DNA of 64,000 bases, from the NCBI RefSeq assembly GCF_004116465.1, contig NZ_PDJV01000013.1, positions 1 to 64,000 of the forward strand, in the 5' to 3' direction. This document shows positions 16,495-25,511 of this stretch, in pieces; the first letter of the stretch is position 1, and the number at the start of each line of letters is the position of its first letter. A program made the position numbers and the translations under genes. The DNA is from Arcobacter sp. F2176. GTDB lineage: Bacteria > Campylobacterota > Campylobacteria > Campylobacterales > Arcobacteraceae. Below the pieces are notes generated by a model. The model did no database searches. It was not told where the DNA came from and saw only the letters and a list, made by a program, of their open reading frames with translations.

Positions 16495-18579
16495 TTAATA
16501 TTCTCTTGGAATAATATAATTAATATTCTCCTCATTTACCAAAACATTTTCTATTTTAATTACTTCTTTCCAAAAAATATTTTCATTTATATTTTTAATA
16601 AACCTATCAACTCTAAAACCATCAGGATATAAAATTTCATCTTCTGCTATAAGTAAATTTATCATTTCAAACATAGAAACTTTTAAATAGCCATTAATAA
16701 TCTCATGGTCAAATTCAAAACTTGTATCAATAATCAAAGAAAATATTTGATTAGGTTTATTGAATGATTTTAAAAAAAGTTTATTCTCTTCTTCTATTAA
16801 TCTATTAATTAACTTTTCTCTTTTTCTTAATTGATTTGAAGCTTTTCTTAAAACTGAGGTTTTATAATTCCATATATTTTCAAATGATGTTCTAATATAT
16901 GTAGATTTTAATTCTAAAACAAACAAATAACCATCTTTTTCACATATTAAGTCTATATCTCCTACTTCATATTCTTCACTACATTGAATCATATAATTTG
17001 CTTTTACATTAAACCCTAATTTTTCAAATAATGTAGCTAGTTTTTTTTCACTATTTTGTACTTCATCTTTTCTAAATTTTGTTCTTTTATAATGAATATT
17101 CAATATATTGTTAATCACTGATGTATTTATATTTTGTAATCCTATTAAAAAAGGAAAAGTAAAAACCATGTTGTCTAATTTTAATAAAGGTTTTTCAAAT
17201 ATTGATGGAACTTTTAATTCCTTATTAGAAACAATGTTTTTTAAATCATAAGTATAAAAATCTTCAACATTATTTCTAACTGGCTCAGGAAAGGAAGGAT
17301 TACTATTATTACTATTATTACTATTATTTGAAAAATCATATTGATTTGCAATAATAATAGGAAGTCTTTGTTTACCTTGCATTAAACCTTCAAACAAGAA
17401 TTTTTCATATGCTTCTGTCCAACTATAACTTTCTAATTTTTTTAAATAATTATCAACGAAATAATACTTGTGAAATATATTTAATCTACTAAAACTATGT
17501 AAAGTATCAGATATAGGTATTGTTATATTATTTGAAATATACAAATCATCTTCGATTCCATAGATTTTTTTTAAAATTAAATCTAAGCCTCTTGCTTGAA
17601 TAAAAGCTTCTTTATTAATAATATCATTTTCTTTTGTACCAAAAGTTTCTTCTTTTAATAATGATTCAAATAAAGATATTGCATATTCTAAATAATATAG
17701 AAAAAAACTATCTATCTTATTGTTATCATTTAACCATTTATTATATTTTGAGATATCAATTACATTTAAGCTTAATGTTTTATCTTTCAATTCAAATGAA
17801 AAATTATTATCAAAGCAAAAAGTTGAAATTTCATTTTCGTTAAAAAGATAGTATTCTTTATAAACTTTTACTATATCTGCTAATCTATTTAAATCGTCGA
17901 AATTATTTTTAGGTGAAATTAAATCAATTACTTTTTTCGCACTTTTTTCATATTCATATTCACCTTTTTTCTTATCTTTTGTCTTTAATCTATCTTTTAA
18001 AATTTCACTTAAAATCTTACCGTTTAGTTCATAGTTTTGTAATATAGTATTATCTGAAACATGTTTCATAAGATATAGACCTATTGAACATAATAGATTT
18101 AAATATGCGTAACTATTTAATCGAACTCCTGCTTTTTCTTTTTTTTGTAGTAAATAATCATATTTGTTAGAGATAATATCGCAAGTTAAAAAAAACTCTT
18201 GTTCAATATTTTTTTCATTATAATAATTTTTTATATTGATAAAATTTGGGTCTGATTTCTTTAAAAATATTTTTGAATACTTAATTGCATCAAGAAAAAC
18301 TTTCTTCTCTAATTTGACTACATCCTTAATAAATTCATTTTTAAAGATATAATTTTCATTAAAAGCTTTTTTAATACACAATCTAAATTCTAATGAACTG
18401 AAATAGTTGTTAAGATTTAACCCCTCAATAAAAGACCAAAACAAATCTCTTCTTTTCATCTTTTTTAAACTTTTTGGTTTATCATCTAGATATACATTAA
18501 ATATTTCTTTTATTGATTCTTCTTCGTTAAACTCTTTTTTCAATAATGTTTCATATTTATTTTTATAATAATTATTCAT
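16495..18579 (-). CDS. Large protein with a C-terminal PD-(D/E)XK nuclease domain
   Basis: A 694-aa protein. Only the C-terminal part is recognisable. GDIDLICEKDGYLFVLELKS (about 539-558) is a textbook PD-(D/E)XK core (D, then E-x-K), preceded by LATLFEKLGFNVKANY and followed by a helix with ASNQLRKREKLINRL (about 580-594). The first 430 residues are helical, lysine-rich and unrecognised, with no helicase or ATPase motif. A low-complexity SNN repeat at about 425-437 is coded by a TTA/ATT microsatellite (17303-17332). The gene lies downstream of the Gabija-like genes on the same strand but is separated from them by a DUF2779 remnant. A defence-associated nuclease is plausible; this is inference. 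Confidence 0.7.
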   Translation of the reverse strand: MNNYYKNKYETLLKKEFNEEESIKEIFNVYLDDKPKSLKKMKRRDLFWSFIEGLNLNNYFSSLEFRLCIKKAFNENYIFKNEFIKDVVKLEKKVFLDAIKYSKIFLKKSDPNFINIKNYYNEKNIEQEFFLTCDIISNKYDYLLQKKEKAGVRLNSYAYLNLLCSIGLYLMKHVSDNTILQNYELNGKILSEILKDRLKTKDKKKGEYEYEKSAKKVIDLISPKNNFDDLNRLADIVKVYKEYYLFNENEISTFCFDNNFSFELKDKTLSLNVIDISKYNKWLNDNNKIDSFFLYYLEYAISLFESLLKEETFGTKENDIINKEAFIQARGLDLILKKIYGIEDDLYISNNITIPISDTLHSFSRLNIFHKYYFVDNYLKKLESYSWTEAYEKFLFEGLMQGKQRLPIIIANQYDFSNNSNNSNNSNPSFPEPVRNNVEDFYTYDLKNIVSNKELKVPSIFEKPLLKLDNMVFTFPFLIGLQNINTSVINNILNIHYKRTKFRKDEVQNSEKKLATLFEKLGFNVKANYMIQCSEEYEVGDIDLICEKDGYLFVLELKSTYIRTSFENIWNYKTSVLRKASNQLRKREKLINRLIEEENKLFLKSFNKPNQIFSLIIDTSFEFDHEIINGYLKVSMFEMINLLIAEDEILYPDGFRVDRFIKNINENIFWKEVIKIENVLVNEENINYIIPREY

Positions 18580-18610
18580 ATATACTCTTTTTTAATCAAT
18601 AATGTAGTCA

Positions 18611-18737
18611 AGTTTCCCGTTTCAAATATAGCCTGTGCTTCTTCATCTATTGGTGTTAAAACACTTGACTTATACTTTTAACAAAGTGCTTTGGAGCATT
18701 AGATACCTTTTGTGTAGAGGGATTTAGATAGGTTCAT
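18611..18737 (-). pseudogene. Remnant of a DUF2779 gene (5' end)
   Basis: From the ATG at 18737 about 43 codons align with residues 1-43 of the intact DUF2779 protein (start MNLSKSLYTKGI, later SVLTP, then EAQAIFETGN). Two in-frame stops replace residues 13 and 20, and one codon is lost. Downstream the similarity ends and the 694-aa gene begins. The first bases overlap the end of the 120-aa gene, whose last codons (NEP and the stop) are made from this remnant. It records a duplication or replacement of a second DUF2779 copy. Confidence 0.85.
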
Positions 18738-19086
18738 TAAGAAAATAATCTTGTTCAGTTATCTTAATAATGGGATAATCTTCATCTCCAAAACCAAGTT
18801 CATTAATAGCTTCAAATATTTTTTTTGCTATATTTGGAAAATAATATATTGCTGAAGAACCCCTTGTTCCACTTCCAGAAATATAATAGTATTGAAATTC
18901 ATTCATATCTCTAATTGCAAAAAAATGATTATTTTGTAAAGATATTTTATTTTCAGTATTCCATTTTTTTCCAGGCATAGTAGCAATTTTTAAAACATCA
19001 CTTTTAGTAAATGTAAAAGATTCTTCACCATGATAAGCTTTAAACATTAATACTATTTTAGGTTCTAATTCAATTATATCATACAT
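18724..19086 (-). CDS. Unrecognised 120-aa protein in the Gabija-like operon
   Basis: I do not recognise this protein. It is acidic to neutral, without signal peptide or membrane helix, and has aromatic-rich strands such as HFFAIRDMNEFQYYYISGSG and AIYYFPNIAKKIF. It follows the helicase gene by 15 bp with a strong ribosome binding site (GGAAGGAG), so it is expressed with the OLD-type and UvrD-like genes. Its final residues run into the DUF2779 remnant, so the native C-terminus may have been changed by the junction. Confidence 0.65.
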   Translation of the reverse strand: MYDIIELEPKIVLMFKAYHGEESFTFTKSDVLKIATMPGKKWNTENKISLQNNHFFAIRDMNEFQYYYISGSGTRGSSAIYYFPNIAKKIFEAINELGFGDEDYPIIKITEQDYFLNEPI

Positions 19087-19101
19087 AAGAAATACTCCTT
19101 C

Positions 19102-21084
19102 CTATAAATCTATTTTAATTGCATCTGAAAAAAATGTTAACAAATTACTTTCTTCCTCTTCTTTAATTAGTTTTACACAAGTTAAATTTGTTTTTGTTCT
19201 TGAGCATGCAACATAAAAAAGTTTTTGACTGTCAATTTTTTTAGCCTCATTATTACTAGAGTCAAATAGATTTGTAAAATCATATTCATTCCAAAAATAC
19301 TCATCTAATACTACTATAACATTATCTATTCCAGTACCTTTTGTTTTATGCATTGTAATATAATTCATTTTTTCATTTATATAATTGTAGTAGTTTGTAA
19401 TTTCTTGAAAAGTTACATCAGGAGAAAATAAACCTATAAAGAACTTCTCTTTTTTAACTTCTCTCTCTAAATCTTTAAATTGTTCTTCTTCAATCTCAAT
19501 ACCAGCTTTATTCATTTTTGTTAATGTATTCATATCATTGAAATAGTTTGTTTTAAAAGTTTGATATTCATCATTCGTTAAACCTGATAAAAAAGCATTT
19601 TTCCTTGCAATATATGATTCAAAAGACTCAGACTTTTTTAATAAATTATTTTCAAAAGCATAACTTATTGCTTCAATTGCACTTCCTTCGAACTCTAATA
19701 AATATTCAATACTATCTTTAAGTCTCTGCTTATCTTCTATAGTTTTCATTGGATAACCAACTTTTTTTAACTCACTTAAAATATAGTTATACTTACCATT
19801 TGCATAAGATTGACAAAGTTCAACTAAATCCATGAACTGCAGTTTTATTAGCACCACTTCAATATACTCTTTAGGTTCTTGATACCTTTGTGCAAAAGTA
19901 TTATAAAGATTTAAGAAATCTGCTTCTGTAGAAATGGATTTATTTGTTAACATTAATAATTTAGAATTTGGTTGATTAAAATTTGCTAAATCTATTAACT
20001 TATTTATTTTTTCTATATATTCATTCTTATCTTCTTGACTTGAAAATACATTTGGTTTACTTTCAACTATTGAATAATAAAAATTTGCAGTACCTTGCCT
20101 TTCATCTAAACTATTTTCACTATGTTTTAAGGCAACCTCTTGCCTTAAACCATCATTTCTAATTTTATTAATAAAATCTTTAACTTGAACAGAACATCTA
20201 TAATTGTCTTCTTTAGGTATCTCATTTAATAAACTATTTGAGATGTACTTTTGAACATCTCCTATCCCATCACTATAAATTGACTGCATTGAATCACCAA
20301 ATAAACCAATAAGAGTTCTTTCATTTTCAGGTAGACATTCTAAAAAGACTTTTATAATTTTTTCATTAGTATCTTGGTATTCATCTATAAAAATATAATC
20401 AAATCTATCTTGAAGAATTTTACCAATTTTAGGAAATGTACTAAACAGTTGATATGATATTTCTAATAATCCATCATGTCCAAAAGTTAAATCACTATAA
20501 CTATCAAAGCGTGTTTCATTATACTTAATTTTATTGTACTCTTTTTCTTCAATTTGACTTTTTATTATTTCATTTAAACTATCAATTAAGTTATTTAATT
20601 CTTCGTTATAAGTATTTGGACTTTTGTCATATTCTCTTTTTCCAATTGCTTTTCCTATACTTTCAGATTGAATAGTAAATAGTTTTTTTGCATATTTTTC
20701 ATATATTTTCTTATACTTTTCATGTTCTTTCTTTTTCTGTAATTTTTCATCACCATCATAAAACTCAATTTCTTTTCGTTCTATTTTTTCAACTTTAAAA
20801 AGTTCAAAAATACATTGAGATATATTCTTTTTATAATCTTTGATAATCGAATTTAAGAAAGAATGAATCGTACTGATTGTGTATTGTTCCCCAACTCTTG
20901 ATTTTATCTCATCAACTGCTAAGTTTGTATGTGTAATACAAGCAACTTTTTTATCTGGATAATTTTCAGTAATATATTCTAAAACCTCTTTCAATGTTTC
21001 AGTTTTACCACTACCTGCACCACCTTGAAGAACAAAAGATTTATTTTCTTCAATAGATTGCTTTATCTTATCAAGAGGCGTCAT
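19102..21084 (-). CDS. gajB: UvrD-like superfamily 1 helicase, GajB-like
   Basis: A 660-aa superfamily 1 helicase. Walker A is GGAGSGKT (G21-T28). The motif II region is DYIFIDEYQDT (about 228-238), motif III-like GLFGDSMQSIYSDG follows, and a C-terminal motif VI-like KLFYVACSRTKTNL comes near the end. The gene starts inside the last 14 bases of the OLD-type gene, so the two are translationally coupled. An OLD-family nuclease followed by a UvrD-like helicase is the definition of the Gabija anti-phage system, where GajB is thought to respond to DNA termini and work with the GajA nuclease. At 660 aa it is longer than the better-studied GajB (about 490 aa), so assignment to Gabija proper, and not a sister system, is likely but not certain. 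Confidence 0.75.
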   Translation of the reverse strand: MTPLDKIKQSIEENKSFVLQGGAGSGKTETLKEVLEYITENYPDKKVACITHTNLAVDEIKSRVGEQYTISTIHSFLNSIIKDYKKNISQCIFELFKVEKIERKEIEFYDGDEKLQKKKEHEKYKKIYEKYAKKLFTIQSESIGKAIGKREYDKSPNTYNEELNNLIDSLNEIIKSQIEEKEYNKIKYNETRFDSYSDLTFGHDGLLEISYQLFSTFPKIGKILQDRFDYIFIDEYQDTNEKIIKVFLECLPENERTLIGLFGDSMQSIYSDGIGDVQKYISNSLLNEIPKEDNYRCSVQVKDFINKIRNDGLRQEVALKHSENSLDERQGTANFYYSIVESKPNVFSSQEDKNEYIEKINKLIDLANFNQPNSKLLMLTNKSISTEADFLNLYNTFAQRYQEPKEYIEVVLIKLQFMDLVELCQSYANGKYNYILSELKKVGYPMKTIEDKQRLKDSIEYLLEFEGSAIEAISYAFENNLLKKSESFESYIARKNAFLSGLTNDEYQTFKTNYFNDMNTLTKMNKAGIEIEEEQFKDLEREVKKEKFFIGLFSPDVTFQEITNYYNYINEKMNYITMHKTKGTGIDNVIVVLDEYFWNEYDFTNLFDSSNNEAKKIDSQKLFYVACSRTKTNLTCVKLIKEEEESNLLTFFSDAIKIDL

Positions 21085-23029
21085 TTTGAATCCATTCTAA
21101 AGCATTTTTTATATATAAAGGCATTCCCCATTCTATATTTTTTGATAAAGCCAAATACAATAATGAAAATGCAAAATCTGATTTCTTCTTTAATATTCTC
21201 TCTGTTAAATCATATATTTCTGTAGTATCAACCAATTCAATTTTATTTTGTAAACCCCTTAAATTATCTTTTTGAGTAATTAACTCAGTCAAATTAACTT
21301 TTATAAAAGCATCTTCGAAACTTCTTGCATGATAACTATCTTCACTTATTTGATAAAAGACTTTTATTTTACTTGTATCAGTAATTGACAAAGTATTATT
21401 TTTTAAATCATTAAACCATTGTGGAAAATCAACAGAGTTTATATCTGGTGCGTTAAAATATTTTTTAATTGTTGCATTGCTAGTGTGAGTTGCTCCATCA
21501 ACTTTATGTGCTGGATAAGTAGTACCTGAAGGATTAGTTGTTTTTAACGTTGTATCTATATCTGTTATGATTAAAGTCTGAATATCAAAGAACCTTACTA
21601 GCTTATCAAAGGCTTCAGCATTAGCACCTACCTCTAAAATTGAAATATTTTGAGAAGAAATTGGTACGTAATTTGGGTCAATTATTTTCTCTTCGTCAAA
21701 TTTATTAATATAATAGGGAAGTAACATTTTTTCCGTTGTTCCCTCTATAAATATAATTTTATTTGCAAAAAACAATTCTGAAGCTTGTAAAGTTAAATAC
21801 TGTTCTATGAATTGAAATTCTTCCTCTTCTGTTGCATATAATTCTTTTAATTCAGCATGAAAATTTTTAATCTTAATATTTTGATTATCTTCATTTAATA
21901 AATATCTTATATCTTTAAAATCACACTTAGAAACTATTTGAGCTGAGTGTGTTGTTATTAGTGTTTGTAAATTATCGATTTCTTCAAAAACTTTTTTTAT
22001 TTTATCAATAAATTTATATTGCATTTGTGGGTGTGTATGTGCTTCTGGCTCTTCTATGAATAATAAATTTATATCTTTTTGTTCTTCTATAAAACTTTCT
22101 TTTTTCATTTCTATGTCTAAAAGGAGATATAATATGTTCATATAACCTAGACCATTTAAATGTTCTGGTAAATGATTTGAAGTATCACCATATACTACTT
22201 TTGATGAATTAGAAATAACTTCATTTGATTCTAAGTCTGATACGACTTTTAAAGTGTCTAAATTTAAGAAATCTTTCCCTGAGGTAAGAAAGTTTCTAAA
22301 TTCAGTGTTATATTCGTCATTTAACGTTTCATCCATTTCAATCATTTTTGTATTAATATCAGAAAAATTTGTATTACTAATACTTTTTTGATTAAAATAT
22401 TTTGTAGTCATAATTGATAATATTTTTTTACCTTTATTATCATCAGAACTTGAAACATTTCTTTTTGCATGTATAATCTGAAAATTAATTAATTTTCTAA
22501 TTTGACCTATATCTTTTTTAATTAATTTATATCTATTTTCTTCTAATAAATCCTCTTCATCTTCAAATGAATAAATAGAAGTTTTTAAATAGTTATGTAG
22601 ATTTTTCTTTAAATATCTAATCTTTTTATTAGATTCAGTAAGTAGTTCTAAAAGAGGGAGTAACTTGTCTTTTTTTATTGTAACTTCAAATAGTATTTTT
22701 ACGCTATTACTGTCTGGATCTAAATCTAAAATAAACTCTGATAAATGTTCTAAATTATCTATTTGATTATAGCTTACCTCTAAAATCATTTGTATAGTTA
22801 AATCTAAAATATTAGTATCTTCATTTATAGTATTAATTTGTTCTCTTAAACATAAACTAAAATCATCATATTGAAAGGAATCATTATTATAGAACTTTTC
22901 AAACAATACTAATAAAGATGTCTTACCACTATTATTTCTACCTATCAATAAGGATAATTCATCTTTCATTTCTAATACAGAATCTTTTAACAATCTAAAA
23001 TTTTTTATTTTAATTTTTTCTATTTTCAA
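21071..23029 (-). CDS. gajA: OLD-family ATPase with TOPRIM nuclease domain, GajA-like
   Basis: A 652-aa protein. The N-terminal ABC-type ATPase has Walker A GRNNSGKT (G30-T37) and Walker B NLLFIEEPEAHTHPQMQ (about 322-338). The C-terminal TOPRIM domain starts with IIFIEGTTEKMLL (about 423-435) and has TLIITDIDTT (about 485-494), then a late helix ARSFEDAFI. These are the metal-binding acidic residues of OLD nucleases. In Gabija, GajA is a DNA-nicking endonuclease held in check by nucleotides and released when they fall during phage infection (established for the Bacillus system). It is the first gene of the operon, with the helicase and the 120-aa gene behind it. Confidence 0.8.
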   Translation of the reverse strand: MKIEKIKIKNFRLLKDSVLEMKDELSLLIGRNNSGKTSLLVLFEKFYNNDSFQYDDFSLCLREQINTINEDTNILDLTIQMILEVSYNQIDNLEHLSEFILDLDPDSNSVKILFEVTIKKDKLLPLLELLTESNKKIRYLKKNLHNYLKTSIYSFEDEEDLLEENRYKLIKKDIGQIRKLINFQIIHAKRNVSSSDDNKGKKILSIMTTKYFNQKSISNTNFSDINTKMIEMDETLNDEYNTEFRNFLTSGKDFLNLDTLKVVSDLESNEVISNSSKVVYGDTSNHLPEHLNGLGYMNILYLLLDIEMKKESFIEEQKDINLLFIEEPEAHTHPQMQYKFIDKIKKVFEEIDNLQTLITTHSAQIVSKCDFKDIRYLLNEDNQNIKIKNFHAELKELYATEEEEFQFIEQYLTLQASELFFANKIIFIEGTTEKMLLPYYINKFDEEKIIDPNYVPISSQNISILEVGANAEAFDKLVRFFDIQTLIITDIDTTLKTTNPSGTTYPAHKVDGATHTSNATIKKYFNAPDINSVDFPQWFNDLKNNTLSITDTSKIKVFYQISEDSYHARSFEDAFIKVNLTELITQKDNLRGLQNKIELVDTTEIYDLTERILKKKSDFAFSLLYLALSKNIEWGMPLYIKNALEWIQNDAS

Positions 23030-23040
23030 ATTTATTCCTT

Positions 23041-23151
23041 CTAATTTAAATCCAAACCACTAGTCCCATCACCATTAGGCTCAACCTTTATCTGCAAGGG
23101 AATTCTCTCTTTCAATGCTTCCACATGGGAAATCACACCTACAACTCCACG
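23041..23151 (-). pseudogene. C-terminal remnant of a second SbcC gene
   Basis: Just past the stop of sbcC, in a shifted frame, the minus strand encodes GVVGVISHVEALKERIP followed by LQIKV and a stop (23041-23043). This is the typical end of E. coli-type SbcC proteins (GVISHVEAMKERIP and VQIKV). The intact SbcC here ends differently (LISHEMEIKEMFEKIVEL). The remnant therefore comes from another, more E. coli-like SbcC and not from the present one. It probably marks a gene-replacement junction. Confidence 0.75.
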
Positions 23152-25511
23152 ATTTTCTCAAACATCTCCTTTATCTCCATCTCATGAGAGATTAAAAATA
23201 TCTGCCTATACTGCTCTTTTATCATATGAAAGGCTTCTAGTATCTCCATTCTTCTTGCTTCATCTTGGCTTCCAAATACTTCGTCGAAGGCTAGGAAGCC
23301 TATTTGTGAGCTTCCGCTTAGTTCGCTTAGGGTTTTTGATATGGCGATTCGTAGGACTAGGTTTGCTAGGTCTATTTCACCACCTGAGAATCTCTCTATT
23401 GGGTATTTTTTTCCTTCATCGTAGATGTAGAAGTCGAAGTCGTTTGATACTTCTATGTGTTGGTATTTGCCTTTTGTGATTTGGGCGTACATGTTTGAGG
23501 CTATGTCTGATATTCTTGGAGCTACTTTTGAGTTTAGCTTTGTTTTAAATTCACTTAGGCTTAGCTTGATTTTGTCGTAGTCGATTAGGTCGTCTTTTTT
23601 TGTTTGTACTTTTTTTAGTTGGATTTCGTTGTTGTCTAGATTTGATTGGATGGTTTTTATCTCACCTTCACATTGGGCTATTTTGACTTTGATTTCATTT
23701 ACTTGGCTCACTTTTAACTCATAAGTTTGATGGTGTTCTTCGTACTCTTTTTGTTTGGCTGTGTGAGTTGTTTCATCGTAGGCTATTTGTTTGTAGTCTA
23801 GCTCTTTTGTATCGTAAGTGCTATTTTGCTCTGTGATTTTTTTGCTGATGGTTTCTAGGTCTTGTTTTACACTATCATATCTTTTTAGCATGGTTTCTAA
23901 TGATTTCATTTGTTCATATTTTGGTTGGATTTCATTAAAACTATTTTCTAGTGTTTTGTGTTTGTTTTCATCGTAAGTGTATTTATCTAATTTGCTTATT
24001 TCATCGTTGTTTTCTTTGCCTTTTTGTTCTACATTGTTTAAATGGATTGATAGGTTTTGTAAATCTTTTTGTTTACTGTTTATAAGGGCTAGTTGTGAGT
24101 TTAGTTCACTTAAATCTTTGTCTATTTGCTCTTTTTGAGTTTCGATTGTTTTTTTGTTTGTCTCTACTTCTTGTAGCTCTTTATTTAGTTTGGTGATTTT
24201 GTTTGTTTGTATCTCTTGTATAGTTGAGTTTAGAGTGTCTATTACATTGTCATACTCTTCTAAAAGTGGTCTTGTACAAGTTGGGCAGTTGGATTCTTTG
24301 CCTAGGGCTTGGATTTGTTGTATTTTGGCTGTGGTGTCATTTATCACTCTTTGTTCTGCGAAGATGTTTGAGTTTAGCTCTTTTTCTTTTGTTTGTATTT
24401 GTGTGAGGGCTTGTTTTATTTGCTCTTGTTGGGTTTTGCTTTCTTGCTCTTTTTGTCTTAGTGAGTCAAAACCTTCGCACTCTTTTTGTAAAAGGGCTAT
24501 GTCATTTTTGGCTTTTTTGTATTGCTCTCTTAATTGAACTTGCTCTTTTAATAAGCCCTCTTTTTTTAGGCTGTATTCTTTTAGTTGTATTTGCTCTTTT
24601 AGACTAGATTGAAGGGTTTCATACTCTTTTTTTATAGGCGCTAGAGCTTTGTATTGAAGTTGTTTTTCTTCTAGGTCTTTTAGTTCAGTTGAGAGTTTAT
24701 TTTGGTTTTCTATATTTGAGTTGATACTATTTTTTAGAAGATTTAGTTCACTTAGGGCTTTTTGTTTTGCCTCTTTTGTTTTAGCAAAAAGGTCAAGCTC
24801 TTTTTTTATATCTAGCTCTTTTAGTTTTAGGCTATCTATTTGTTTGCTTTGGGTTTGTAACTCTTCGTTTAGAGTTTTTTTGATGGCTTCATTTGCTTTT
24901 ATTTGCTCTTTTTTGGCTTGTATATCTTCTGCGCTTAAAAGCACTTCTACAAAGGCTGAAATCTCTCTTTTTAGTTCTCTACTTTTTTCTATGAGTTCTT
25001 TTTCTATGTAGTCGATTTTTTCTAAGCCTAAAAGCTTTCTTATCATTCTTTTTCTATCTTCTGGTTTGCTATTACTTAGACTTGTTAGCTCTTTTTGACT
25101 GGCAAAAAGAGTATGTAAAAAGGCTTCTTTACTCATCTTGGTTAGCTTCATGATACTTGTAGTTACTTCTTTGGCACCACTTGTTATTAGTTCAGTATTT
25201 TTATAAAGTTTGGCATTGGCACTGAGCGCCTTTCCTCTGAATTCTCGTACTACTTTATACTCAATTGAGTCAAATTCAAAGTTTAGTTCTACTACTACAG
25301 CATCTTTATCTGTGGCATTGGCATTTCTTACAATGTCTTTATAACCTCTATCTTTAAACTCCCCATAAAGTGCAAAAAGAATGGCTTCAAATATTGTGGA
25401 TTTACCACTTCCATTTTTACCTATGATTCCAACTAATCCCTCATCAAAATCTAGTTCGAAAGTTTTGTATCGTTTGAAGTTTTCAAGTTTTAGCTTACAA
25501 AGTATCATCAT
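23139..25511 (-). CDS. sbcC: SbcC/Rad50-type DNA repair ATPase
   Basis: A 790-aa SMC-like ATPase that with SbcD cuts hairpins and protein-blocked DNA ends. Walker A is GKNGSGKST (G31-T39). Two long coiled-coil arms (about 165-400 and 420-640) flank the zinc hook NCPTCTRPL (about 405). The C-terminal lobe has the signature FSGGEIDLANLVLRIA (about 690) and Walker B GFLAFDEVFGSQD (about 735). It is Rad50-sized, shorter than the 1048-aa E. coli SbcC. The start overlaps the end of sbcD by 17 bases. Its codon use in the coiled coil is more T- and G-rich on the plus strand than in neighbouring genes. Confidence 0.93.
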   Translation of the reverse strand: MMILCKLKLENFKRYKTFELDFDEGLVGIIGKNGSGKSTIFEAILFALYGEFKDRGYKDIVRNANATDKDAVVVELNFEFDSIEYKVVREFRGKALSANAKLYKNTELITSGAKEVTTSIMKLTKMSKEAFLHTLFASQKELTSLSNSKPEDRKRMIRKLLGLEKIDYIEKELIEKSRELKREISAFVEVLLSAEDIQAKKEQIKANEAIKKTLNEELQTQSKQIDSLKLKELDIKKELDLFAKTKEAKQKALSELNLLKNSINSNIENQNKLSTELKDLEEKQLQYKALAPIKKEYETLQSSLKEQIQLKEYSLKKEGLLKEQVQLREQYKKAKNDIALLQKECEGFDSLRQKEQESKTQQEQIKQALTQIQTKEKELNSNIFAEQRVINDTTAKIQQIQALGKESNCPTCTRPLLEEYDNVIDTLNSTIQEIQTNKITKLNKELQEVETNKKTIETQKEQIDKDLSELNSQLALINSKQKDLQNLSIHLNNVEQKGKENNDEISKLDKYTYDENKHKTLENSFNEIQPKYEQMKSLETMLKRYDSVKQDLETISKKITEQNSTYDTKELDYKQIAYDETTHTAKQKEYEEHHQTYELKVSQVNEIKVKIAQCEGEIKTIQSNLDNNEIQLKKVQTKKDDLIDYDKIKLSLSEFKTKLNSKVAPRISDIASNMYAQITKGKYQHIEVSNDFDFYIYDEGKKYPIERFSGGEIDLANLVLRIAISKTLSELSGSSQIGFLAFDEVFGSQDEARRMEILEAFHMIKEQYRQIFLISHEMEIKEMFEKIVEL

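Noticed and set aside
17303-17332. TTA/ATT tandem repeat as a possible regulatory or CRISPR-like repeat
   Set aside because: It is inside the 694-aa gene and simply encodes the SNN low-complexity stretch; slippage there could vary its length but it is not a separate feature.
24154-24537. Long plus-strand open frame opposite sbcC
   Set aside because: It is antisense to the SbcC coiled coil, has a cysteine- and serine-rich translation without a known motif, and comes from the codon bias of that gene.
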